A DNA stretch of 64,000 bases from Cnuella takakiae (lineage in GTDB: Bacteria; Bacteroidota; Bacteroidia; Chitinophagales; Chitinophagaceae). Shown here piece after piece: positions 33,435 to 40,798 of this stretch. The stretch's first letter is position 1. Every line of letters begins with the position of its first letter. A program made the position numbers and the translations under genes. The notes beneath the pieces are model-generated. The model worked only from the letters and a program-made list of their open reading frames with translations, searched no databases and had not been told where the DNA came from. The stretch is from positions 1,514,712 through 1,578,711 of the forward strand of contig NZ_MTFE01000010.1 in the NCBI RefSeq assembly GCF_001953305.1. The letters are read 5' to 3'.

Positions 33435-34574
33435 TTGTCTGCACACTTCGATACGGCGATTATTGGCGGCGGACTGGCCGGCCTTGCCCTGGCTATCCAG
33501 TTGGCCGACCAGGGTTGGCAGGTGGTTGTTTTTGAAAAAGAGCAGTACCCTTTTCACCGGGTTTGCGGCGAGTATATCAGCATGGAAGCATGGGATTTTT
33601 TATGTTCTCTTTCCCTGCCTTTAGACCAATGGAATTTGCCCCGCATCAACCGGCTGCAGGTAACCGCACCCGATGGCAGGAAACTGGAAGCCAGGCTGCC
33701 GCTGGGTGGTTTTGGCGTTAGCCGGTATAAGCTGGACGCCAGCCTTGCGGCCATTGCGGAAAAAAGAGGCGTGCAGCTGGTAACAGGGGCAAAGGTGGAT
33801 GCGGTTTTGTCTGCCACTGATGGCTGCCAATTGCAGGTAAGGATCGACGGAAGTTCCCAGCGTTTTGATGCCCGGGTATGTTGTGGCGCCTGGGGCAAGC
33901 GCAGCAACATCGATCTGAAATGGCAACGGCCATTTGTGGCCGACAGCAGCACCCGTATTTCCAACTGGGTGGGCATCAAGTACCATATTCGCTGCTCCTG
34001 GCCCGAAGACCTGATTGGCCTACACAATTTCAGGGATGGCTATTGCGGCATATCGCGGATTGAAGATGGCTGGAACTGTTTGTGTTACCTCACCCGGGCG
34101 GTCAACTTAAAGGGCCTTTCCATTCCACAGCTGGAAGCCACCCTCATGAGCCGCAATCCTTACCTGGAGCAGGTGCTCAGCAACAGCAAACGAAGGGAAG
34201 GTTTTCCGCTCACCATCTCGCAGGTTAGCTTTTTACCCAAAACACAAGTGGAACAGGGCGTACTGCTGATGGGTGATGCTGCGGGCATGATTACACCGCT
34301 TTGTGGTAATGGCATGAGCATGGCCCTCCATGCCAGTAAGGTGGCGGCCCTGCAAGTGGGCGATTTTTTAAGCGGTAAACAAACGCGCAGCAGCATGGAA
34401 GCTGCCTATATCCGTGAGTGGCGGCGCCTGTTTCAGCACCGCCTTCGCACCGGCAGGTTGCTCCAGCGCTTCTTCGGGTCGGAGCAGGGCAGCAATATGC
34501 TGGTGGGTGTGATGGGCAAACTGCCTGGTCTTACCCGTACCCTCATCCGCCAAACCCATGGGCAGCCTTTTTAA
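33435..34574 (+). CDS. FAD-dependent oxidoreductase of the polyketide operon
   Basis: A 379-residue flavoprotein of the geranylgeranyl-reductase / aromatic hydroxylase group. The FAD fingerprint GGGLAGLALA lies at 11-20, followed by VVVFEKEQYPFHRVCGEYIS; the second FAD contact is LLMGDAAGMITPLCGNGMSM. The start is TTG, 12 bases after the methyltransferase stop. It could hydroxylate the aromatic ring towards a quinone or reduce double bonds in a prenyl tail; sequence does not decide. It ends the four-gene operon. Confidence 0.87.
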   Translation: MSAHFDTAIIGGGLAGLALAIQLADQGWQVVVFEKEQYPFHRVCGEYISMEAWDFLCSLSLPLDQWNLPRINRLQVTAPDGRKLEARLPLGGFGVSRYKLDASLAAIAEKRGVQLVTGAKVDAVLSATDGCQLQVRIDGSSQRFDARVCCGAWGKRSNIDLKWQRPFVADSSTRISNWVGIKYHIRCSWPEDLIGLHNFRDGYCGISRIEDGWNCLCYLTRAVNLKGLSIPQLEATLMSRNPYLEQVLSNSKRREGFPLTISQVSFLPKTQVEQGVLLMGDAAGMITPLCGNGMSMALHASKVAALQVGDFLSGKQTRSSMEAAYIREWRRLFQHRLRTGRLLQRFFGSEQGSNMLVGVMGKLPGLTRTLIRQTHGQPF

Positions 34575-34588
34575 GGCATGTAGTTTGG

Positions 34589-34596
34589 TACCTTAG
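34589..34596 (+). promoter_or_regulatory. -7-like box of the CoA-binding protein gene
   Basis: TACCTTAG fits TAnnTTTG with one change, 19 bases before the ATG. It suggests a separate transcript from the polyketide operon. Confidence 0.42.
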
Positions 34597-34615
34597 CCAA
34601 ACAAAGAGCGTCCTT

Positions 34616-34993
34616 ATGGAACAGACAAAAACAGGTAAAAAAACAGTGGTGCTGGGTGCCTCGTCCAACCCCGACCGGTACAGTTTTCTTGCAGTGAATA
34701 AACTGAGAGCCTACAAACATCCGGTGGTGGCTATCGGAAAACGGAGCGGCAATGTAGGCGATACAGAAATTCTTGCTGCACCCGAACCCCAGGAAGGAGT
34801 AGATACCGTAACGCTGTACCTGAATCCCACCAACCAGCAACCTTATTACGATTATATCCTGGGCCTCAAACCCCAGCGGATCATCTTCAACCCCGGAACT
34901 GAAAACCCGGAGTTGATGCGCAAGGCCCGCGAGCAGGGCATTGAGCCCGTAGTGGCCTGTACGCTGGTGATGTTGTCGGCAGGGATGTATTGA
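34616..34993 (+). CDS. CoA-binding domain protein (YccU-like)
   Basis: A 125-residue Rossmann-fold protein. KKTVVLGASSNPDRYSFLAVNKL is the CoA-binding loop of the succinyl-CoA ligase alpha-like family, followed by KRSGNVGDTEI, VDTVTLYLNP and RIIFNPGTENPELMRKARE. Small stand-alone members bind CoA in vitro but have no settled role. The start was set at MEQTKTGKK because upstream in-frame sequence overlaps the flavoprotein gene. Confidence 0.87.
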   Translation: MEQTKTGKKTVVLGASSNPDRYSFLAVNKLRAYKHPVVAIGKRSGNVGDTEILAAPEPQEGVDTVTLYLNPTNQQPYYDYILGLKPQRIIFNPGTENPELMRKAREQGIEPVVACTLVMLSAGMY

Positions 34994-34998
34994 TAAGG

Positions 34999-35053
34999 GA
35001 CGACGGACCACAGACGACGGACAACGGGTGGTCTGTGGTCCGTCGTCTGTGGT
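34999..35053. repeat. Inverted repeat, GACGACGGACCACAG family
   Basis: GACGACGGACCACAGAC (34999-35015) and its perfect inverse (35031-35047), with further words on both sides. It begins just after the CoA-binding protein stop. Confidence 0.88.
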
Positions 35054-35179
35054 TTAGGCCGGAAATTTCGTACTGCTTACCTCAAACCCAAATAATCAGT
35101 AATGATTAATTAATAATGTTTACCTGTGCTCCGGATTTTCGCATTAATGTTTTTCATAATTTAGGGAAACACTGTTCGT

Positions 35180-35653
35180 ATGCGTTGGAGAAAATTCAAT
35201 GGCGAAACGATCGACCTACCCATTTACAAGGCCGTAGAAAACGCCATCAAAAGAGAAGCGGCAGCAGGCAATAAGCTGAAAGTTTGTATCGGCACCGACT
35301 CGCAGGTAAAAGGCCACGAGACCGAGTTTGCCACCGTGATCGTTTTTTTAAGAGAAGGGCACGGCGGGTTCATGTTCATCCACAACGACAAAACCACGCA
35401 CCAGTACAGCATCAAAGAGCGTATGCTGGTGGAGGTGGCTAAAAGTATAGAGGTTGCATACGAGTTATGCAACCTTTTTTCTTTGTACAAAGTGGATATG
35501 GAAGTGCACGCCGACATCAACACCAGCCCCAACTTCAAGAGTAACGATGCCCTCAAAGAGGCCATGGGTTATATCCTTGGGATGGGCTTTGCCTTCAAGG
35601 CCAAACCCGAGGCTTTTGCCAGCAGCAGTTGCGCGAATAAAATGTGCAACTAG
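35180..35653 (+). CDS. YkuK-like ribonuclease H-fold protein (DUF458)
   Basis: A 157-residue protein of the YkuK family, predicted RNase H-like. Visible family stretches are KVCIGTDSQVKG with Asp40, FATVIVFLREGHGG, HQYSIKERMLVEV, VEVHADIN-like (MEVHADINTSPNFKS) and the closing FAFKAKPEAFASSSCANKMC. The catalytic carboxylates would be Asp40, Glu in ERMLVE and Asp in HADIN. The cellular role is unknown. A TAATTTAG upstream may be its -7 box. Confidence 0.88.
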   Translation: MRWRKFNGETIDLPIYKAVENAIKREAAAGNKLKVCIGTDSQVKGHETEFATVIVFLREGHGGFMFIHNDKTTHQYSIKERMLVEVAKSIEVAYELCNLFSLYKVDMEVHADINTSPNFKSNDALKEAMGYILGMGFAFKAKPEAFASSSCANKMCN

Positions 35654-35654
35654 G

Positions 35655-35841
35655 GTAATGTGCTAATTAGCTAATGTGATAATGTGCTAATTAGGTAACC
35701 TGCTAATGGAATGTACTCTCAGGTAATAAATTTTTGGAAGTACCTGAAAAGGGCAGTAGCGGCGTTTTGTAATTGAAACCAATTACTTGCTGCCACGACC
35801 TGTATTTTGTTAGCACATTAGCTAATTATTACATTAGCTTA
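35655..35841. repeat. Inverted word repeat, GCTAATTAGCTAATGTG family
   Basis: TAATGTGCTAATTAGCTAAT and repeats on the left face TAGCACATTAGCTAATTATT and ACATTAGCTTA on the right. The left arm starts just after the YkuK stop; the right arm ends on the stop codon of the convergent engB. Confidence 0.8.
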
Positions 35842-36468
35842 TTTCCCTCCCTTCTGCTCCCACCACTCCTCATTCATAGCTTGCACCAGGCTCAGGATCT
35901 TCTTGCCGCCGAGGTGCTTTTCGGCCGAGGTAATGAAGGAGATAGGGAGTTCTTCCCACTGCTCCTTCAGGGTATTCATGAAGCGGTTCACGTTGTTGGC
36001 CACTTCTTTTTGGGTGCTCTTATCGGCCTTCGTAAAAATGATGGAAAAAGGCACCTGCCACTCGCCCATCTGGTTGATGAACTCCAGGTCGAGTTCCTGT
36101 GGCTCGTGGCGGCTATCCACCAACACAAAGAGGTTGACGAGGTTCTCCCTTTTGCGGATATATCCTTCGATCATCTTCTCCCAGCTTTTGCGCTGGTTCT
36201 GGCTCACCTTGGCAAAACCGTAGCCGGGCAAATCCACCAGGTACCATTTTTTGCGGTCGCTGCCCAGTACGTCAAAATGGTTGATCATCTGGGTCTTGCC
36301 CGGAGAGCGGGATACCTTGGCCAGTTCCTTTTTTTGGGTGAGCATATTGATCACGGAAGACTTGCCCACATTACTGCGGCCGATAAATGCGTATTCGGGC
36401 CGGTCGGGTTTGGGGCATAAGTCAACAGAAGGGGAGCTGATGAGGTACGAAGCCTGGATGATTTCCAT
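35839..36468 (-). CDS. engB: Ribosome biogenesis GTPase EngB/YihA
   Basis: A 209-residue GTPase needed for 50S subunit assembly. G1 is GRSNVGKSS (30-38), G3 DLPGYGFAKV and G4 TKADKS; the conserved N-terminus CPKPDRPEYAFIGRSN is present. The ATG of MEIIQASYL was chosen because an upstream extension would be read from inverted-repeat DNA. It is divergent from ubiE, and both genes have the same 45 bases upstream. Confidence 0.95.
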   Translation of the reverse strand: MEIIQASYLISSPSVDLCPKPDRPEYAFIGRSNVGKSSVINMLTQKKELAKVSRSPGKTQMINHFDVLGSDRKKWYLVDLPGYGFAKVSQNQRKSWEKMIEGYIRKRENLVNLFVLVDSRHEPQELDLEFINQMGEWQVPFSIIFTKADKSTQKEVANNVNRFMNTLKEQWEELPISFITSAEKHLGGKKILSLVQAMNEEWWEQKGGK

Positions 36469-36472
36469 CGGG

Positions 36473-36480
36473 CAAAGGTA
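36473..36480 (-). promoter_or_regulatory. -7 box of engB
   Basis: TACCTTTG on the minus strand, four bases before the ATG; a leaderless transcript is likely. Confidence 0.55.
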
Positions 36481-36808
36481 AACCGAACCGCAGATTTGTA
36501 TGATTTTATAATGATTGCATGATGTACACTTAGGCAACTTGCTTGCAGTGCTGATGAATTTTTTTGTTGTGGGCATCACCATTCATGACCGCAATTGTTA
36601 AAAATCTTATAGAATAAACAACAGGATATTCAGAAATGATGATGCGGTATTATTGTCTGGGGACCAAATTTCAAAATCGATGTGTACTGTTGTATGGTTT
36701 TTTTAATCAATGGGTAAACAAAACTTTGGTGCTGCCCGCTATTGCAGCATCTTCCTATTCACAGGTCATAATAATCATTATAAAATCATACAAATCTGCG
36801 GTTCGGTT

Positions 36809-36816
36809 TACCTTTG
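36809..36816 (+). promoter_or_regulatory. -7 box of ubiE
   Basis: TACCTTTG on the plus strand, eight bases before the ATG, in the mirror arm of the same repeat. Confidence 0.55.
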
Positions 36817-36824
36817 CAGCCACT

Positions 36825-37571
36825 ATGGCCGAGTTTCCACACGATAAGATCAAGCCCTTTTCAGCAGCGGGCGGTAAGAAAGAGCAGGTGAGCGCAATGT
36901 TTGACAATATTGCGGGCCGCTACGATTTTATGAACCGGTTTCTGAGCGCCGGTATCGATGTAAGCTGGCGGATCAAAGCCATATCTCTTTTTAAAAAAGA
37001 CCAGCCCCGGCACCTGCTGGATGTGGCTACCGGCACGGCCGACATGGCCCTGCGGGCCGCAAAAATGCTCCACCCCCAAAAGATCACGGGTATCGATATC
37101 TCGCCTGGTATGCTGGCCATCGGCCGTAAGAAAGTGGCTGCGGAAGTGTTATCTACCGAAATAGAACTGCTGGATGGCGACAGCGAAACCATCCATTTTC
37201 CTGATGCCACCTTCGATGGTGTGATGGTAGCTTTTGGCGTACGCAACTTCGAGCACCTGGAGCAGGGGCTATCGGAGATCTACCGGGTGCTGAAGCCCGG
37301 CGCACAACTGGTAGTGCTGGAGTTCAGCAAACCTAAAATTCCGCTTGTTCAGCCCCTGTACAACCTGTACATGAACCAAATGGCACCCTTTTTCGCCGAG
37401 TTGTTTACCAAGAACAAAAAGGCTTATCAGTACCTCAACGAATCCTCCAAAGCCTTTCCCGACCGGGAAAATTTTGTCCGCATCCTCAGTGAAGTAGGTT
37501 TTCAAAAAACCTATTTCAAACCTTTGAGCTTTGGTATCTGCTGTGTGTATAGCGGCAGGAAAGCTTCCTGA
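36825..37571 (+). CDS. ubiE: Demethylmenaquinone methyltransferase
   Basis: A 248-residue SAM-dependent enzyme that performs the last step of menaquinone synthesis (also named menG). Signatures are FDNIAGRYDFMN (26-37), LLDVATGTADMAL (64-76), ITGIDISPGMLAIGR and VAFGVRNFEHLEQGLSEIYRVLKPG. The ATG of MAEFPHDKIKPF was chosen because upstream in-frame residues come from inverted-repeat DNA. In many Bacteroidota porT follows directly; here porT lies 6.9 kb further on, after two opposed cargo genes. Confidence 0.95.
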   Translation: MAEFPHDKIKPFSAAGGKKEQVSAMFDNIAGRYDFMNRFLSAGIDVSWRIKAISLFKKDQPRHLLDVATGTADMALRAAKMLHPQKITGIDISPGMLAIGRKKVAAEVLSTEIELLDGDSETIHFPDATFDGVMVAFGVRNFEHLEQGLSEIYRVLKPGAQLVVLEFSKPKIPLVQPLYNLYMNQMAPFFAELFTKNKKAYQYLNESSKAFPDRENFVRILSEVGFQKTYFKPLSFGICCVYSGRKAS

Positions 37572-37589
37572 TCATTTACCATATTTTAA

Positions 37590-37619
37590 GCGCAGGGCTG
37601 TTGTGGTCCTGCGTTTTTT
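37590..37619 (+). terminator. Terminator of ubiE
   Basis: CGCAGG and CCTGCG form the stem, followed by TTTTTT. Confidence 0.82.
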
Positions 37620-37624
37620 ATGTG

Positions 37625-37657
37625 CAAAAAAAAGGATGCTCCTGGTGGAGCATCCTT
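37625..37657 (-). terminator. Terminator of the first T9SS cargo gene
   Basis: On the minus strand AAGGATGCTCC, loop ACCA and GGAGCATCCTT are followed by a run of T. Confidence 0.9.
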
Positions 37658-37682
37658 AGTGGTTTTTCAGATTAGTCAAAGA

Positions 37683-40235
37683 TTATTCCCTTCGGTCGAT
37701 CAGTTTACCTGTTGTACGGAGGTTCCCTACACGCAGCTGGTAGATCAATGTCTTCCGCTGTGCGGCCGGAACTGTGTAGTAAATAGTCTGAGCTTTGCCG
37801 GCGAAAATATAACCCTGGTAAGCTACACCTACCTTCTGACCCAGCAGGTTGAACACTTCCAGGACACCCTGACCTGATACGGGCGATTCAATGTTGAATT
37901 GAACGCGGTCGCGGTAGGGGTTGGGTGTTGCGGTTACCTTCAACACTTCTTGTAGCAGAACCTTACTTGATGCATCCCTGGACTGTACCATTGTAAGCGG
38001 TGCAGCGAGTGTGGATGTGCAAGTATTGATGGTCAGGTTTTCATCGCTGTTGGGAACAATTGTATTGATGGTATTTGCTGTAGCTCCTTGGGAAAGATTG
38101 AAGGAGTAAGTAGCAGGCAGCGTGTTGGCAATTGCATCCCTGATAGAATTACTGTTGTACTTAACAGAGATGATAACTTCCTGCGCCAGGTTACTAAGGC
38201 CTGTAATATTAATTACCGGTTGTGCCGGGTTACCAAAATCGGTGGTCACATTCCTGGTAATCTGGGTACAGCTGCTGGTCCAAGCCTTGATCTCATCACT
38301 GGTAAATAACCTTGTAGAACCGGTTATTGAACCGTTAGTGATAGACTGGTTGATCCGTACACTGAGAGTGCTTACACCTGCAGGCTTGGTTACCTTGGCA
38401 TAGAAGAACCATGCACCAGGATTGCTTGCATTAGTGATCTTCTTACTTGCATCAACTGCTACACAAAGTGAACGGAGTGGTGCTACACTTTGAGTTGTGA
38501 AGTTTTCACATGTTGTACCAGTTGGGAAGATGTTATTCTGACAAGACAATACTGTTATGCGCTGGGTACATGTATTTTGATTTCCACATGCATCAACAGC
38601 TGTCCAAGTCTTGCTGTAGGTGATTGATCCATCGGCATTGGTAACCTGTGTAACAGTGCCTCCTGTCGGAGTAACGGTTCCGCCGCAGTTGTCTGTTACA
38701 GTAGGTGTGCCAAAGGTCGGGGTAGATCCACAGGCAAGCGTTTGGTTTGCAGGACAGGTGATTGTCGGCGGAGTGATGTCCTCAGTCCATGTCACGGTGC
38801 GTGTTGCGGTGCTTTGATTGCCGCAAGCATCTGTAGCGGTCCATGTTCTTGTTTGTGAACGTGAACAACCATTGCTTACCACCTCACCTGTACTTACCGT
38901 CAAGCCATTGACAGCAGCCAGACCGCAGTTGTCTGCAGCAGTAGCTGAACCCAGGGCAGCGTCAATAGCTGCTGCAGTTGGATTACAGCCAAGGGACGTT
39001 GTACCGCCACTTGCTCCGGCAGATGGTGTAATGGTCGGATTGACATTGTCCGCTACAGTTCTTGTTAACGGACATTCCGTTGATTGTCCATCAGCTTGTG
39101 TTACCCTCAGCGAAACGGTATAGTTACCGCAGGCAATGTGGTTGACGGTGATAGAGGATGCGGTTGATGTGGTTTGACCGTTCACAACTGATGCACCACT
39201 GATCCTGGCAATGTTGCTTGGTGATACTGTCCACAGGAAAGTAAGCCCTGTCCCGGTAGGAGCACTGTATGTGGCAGTTCCACTTGGGCAAGGATTGAAA
39301 GCACCGGGGACGATGGCGCAGTCTGGCGGTGGCAATACTGCCGCAGCAGACAACGAGCGATCCTGGTTGCCCAGATTGGTAAGTGTACCATCCTGTTCAC
39401 CGGTTAAGTTCCTGCCCCAGGAGATAAGCCGCATGTGGTAAGGTGAACCACTAATGCCTCCAGCAGAACGCGGCACACCGTTTACAAAACCCCAATCAGC
39501 CCGGCTGGCAATATGGCCACCCCAGGCTAATACCACGGTCCTCTCAGTTTGGCCTGCTGGGATTTGCACAGTAAAAGTCACCCGAATCCGCTGCTCAGAA
39601 TTTGCTGCAGTTAAACTGCCCAAAGGAGTAACATATACTATTTGTGTAATATCTCCTCCCCACATGCTCATTTGAACCTTAGCAGCGTTCGCTGTAGCAA
39701 TCTTACCAAAAGAAGTCGCCGGTTCTCCTGGTACTGGAGAACCAACAGAACTGGGGGTAGGTATTGTAAACTTATCTATGGTCACATTTCTATTGGCATA
39801 CACCGTCCCAATTCTGGGATCTATCAATTCCTGGCTGTGTGCAGGGTCGTATGTATGTGGCTGTAACCGGTCAAAATCGGTCAGGTAATCAATAGCATGT
39901 GCATTACTGTGTTTGATATCATAACCAAGTATCAAAGAGACTGTGGTTCCATTTGCCGGCATGCTGGTCATTACAACCCTATAGGGAATGGACTGACCCT
40001 CCCTGTAATGTGCAGTTTGGTTTCCGGCATTACCGTTTTGCCAAAACCCCGGATCTGTAGGTTGATCAGCCGTTCCGTTCCTTACTTGATCAAGGTTTGC
40101 AGCCTGGCCAAGTATTGCTCCTGTGCAAAGCAGCATAAGGCATATCGTTAGCCAACAGCGGGGTCCTCGGACAAGCCTAAGTTGTGTTGACAGCAGCAAT
40201 GAGCTTGCTAATTTGAGGTAATTGATTGGATTCAT
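37683..40235 (-). CDS. Secreted T9SS cargo protein with PKD/HYR-like domains, type A sorting signal
   Basis: An 850-residue surface or extracellular protein. A long signal peptide ends near CTGAILGQA. The middle holds a PKD-like domain (about 310-390) and two HYR-like repeats with TATDACGNQSTATRTVTW and TAVDACGNQNTCTQRITV. The last 84 residues (767-850) are a type A T9SS sorting domain, with PNPYRDRVQF, VFNLLGQKV and a TGKLI end. No enzyme domain is seen; an adhesive or structural role is inferred. It is related at its C-terminus to the next gene upstream. Confidence 0.9.
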   Translation of the reverse strand: MNPINYLKLASSLLLSTQLRLVRGPRCWLTICLMLLCTGAILGQAANLDQVRNGTADQPTDPGFWQNGNAGNQTAHYREGQSIPYRVVMTSMPANGTTVSLILGYDIKHSNAHAIDYLTDFDRLQPHTYDPAHSQELIDPRIGTVYANRNVTIDKFTIPTPSSVGSPVPGEPATSFGKIATANAAKVQMSMWGGDITQIVYVTPLGSLTAANSEQRIRVTFTVQIPAGQTERTVVLAWGGHIASRADWGFVNGVPRSAGGISGSPYHMRLISWGRNLTGEQDGTLTNLGNQDRSLSAAAVLPPPDCAIVPGAFNPCPSGTATYSAPTGTGLTFLWTVSPSNIARISGASVVNGQTTSTASSITVNHIACGNYTVSLRVTQADGQSTECPLTRTVADNVNPTITPSAGASGGTTSLGCNPTAAAIDAALGSATAADNCGLAAVNGLTVSTGEVVSNGCSRSQTRTWTATDACGNQSTATRTVTWTEDITPPTITCPANQTLACGSTPTFGTPTVTDNCGGTVTPTGGTVTQVTNADGSITYSKTWTAVDACGNQNTCTQRITVLSCQNNIFPTGTTCENFTTQSVAPLRSLCVAVDASKKITNASNPGAWFFYAKVTKPAGVSTLSVRINQSITNGSITGSTRLFTSDEIKAWTSSCTQITRNVTTDFGNPAQPVINITGLSNLAQEVIISVKYNSNSIRDAIANTLPATYSFNLSQGATANTINTIVPNSDENLTINTCTSTLAAPLTMVQSRDASSKVLLQEVLKVTATPNPYRDRVQFNIESPVSGQGVLEVFNLLGQKVGVAYQGYIFAGKAQTIYYTVPAAQRKTLIYQLRVGNLRTTGKLIDRRE

Positions 40236-40466
40236 TTTTTTTGATTGAATTGAGTGAAAGCTTTTGTTTCAATTCAATGGAGAGTGTCTCCATCTAAAGA
40301 TGGACTTATGGTGGCGCATGCGCATTATACAGGGGCACACTTAGGTATGGGCAAAAAGGAACTTGCACCATGGTGGGGTGTATTTAAAAAATAAATAAGC
40401 ATTGGTGAGAGTGGCAAGCAATCACGAGGAACGGAGCAGTAGAAAAGAGGGGCAACAAAAAGGGAG

Positions 40467-40482
40467 TTCGCGGGGTAGGGAT
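40467..40482 (-). promoter_or_regulatory. 16-bp motif shared by the two T9SS cargo genes, copy 1
   Basis: On the minus strand ATCCCTACCCCGCGAA, 232 bases before the start codon. Copy 2 at 44249-44264 differs at one position. It could be a site for a regulator of cell-surface genes. Confidence 0.5.
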
Positions 40483-40751
40483 GTAAGTAGATAGTTTGAA
40501 AGAAGTATTTCCCTAGGCAGTTGTGCCGAAATACCTTGTTAAAGTAGAGCTGCTGAAAGAAATTTGCAACCCTTTAACAGGATATTTTTCAGTTGTATTC
40601 CTCTAAGAATATTGATTATTGATTATCAGGAACAAAGAGTATAACTAAAAAAGGTAACTCCCATTTGATTAGATAGGTAGAGCGAGGCGCTAACCTTATC
40701 GTTTACGCAAGAATAAGAAGCAACGTTCCACTTCATTTTAATATAAAACAG

Positions 40752-40779
40752 AAAGGGCGCCCACTCGGAGCACCCCTTT
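40752..40779 (-). terminator. Probable terminator of the second T9SS cargo gene
   Basis: On the minus strand AAAGGGGTGCTCC faces GGGCGCCCTTTC, with small mismatches, followed by TGTTTTATAT. Confidence 0.65.
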
Positions 40780-40798
40780 GGTTCTGCAAAAGGATGAA

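Larger units (their letters stand above)
36472..36817. repeat. Perfect 45-bp inverted repeat spanning the engB-ubiE gap
   Basis: Arms 36472-36516 and 36773-36817 are exact inverses (GCAAAGGTAAACCGAACCG, CAGATTTGTATGATTTTATA, ATGATT). They end four and eight bases from the two start codons. Each arm carries TACCTTTG at its outer end, so both divergent genes have the same -7 box. The 256-base interior has no gene. Confidence 0.95.
40236..40798. other. Spacer upstream of the first T9SS cargo gene
   Basis: About 560 bases without a gene. It holds a hairpin near the gene start (ATTGAATTGA and TCAATTCAAT), the 16-bp motif listed separately, and the terminator of the next gene. Nothing else is recognised. 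Confidence 0.55.

Noticed and set aside
36517..36772. Invertible promoter (phase-variable switch) between engB and ubiE
   Set aside because: The predicted promoters lie in the identical arms, so inversion of the interior would not change expression; no invertase gene is nearby. Kept only as something to check with long reads.
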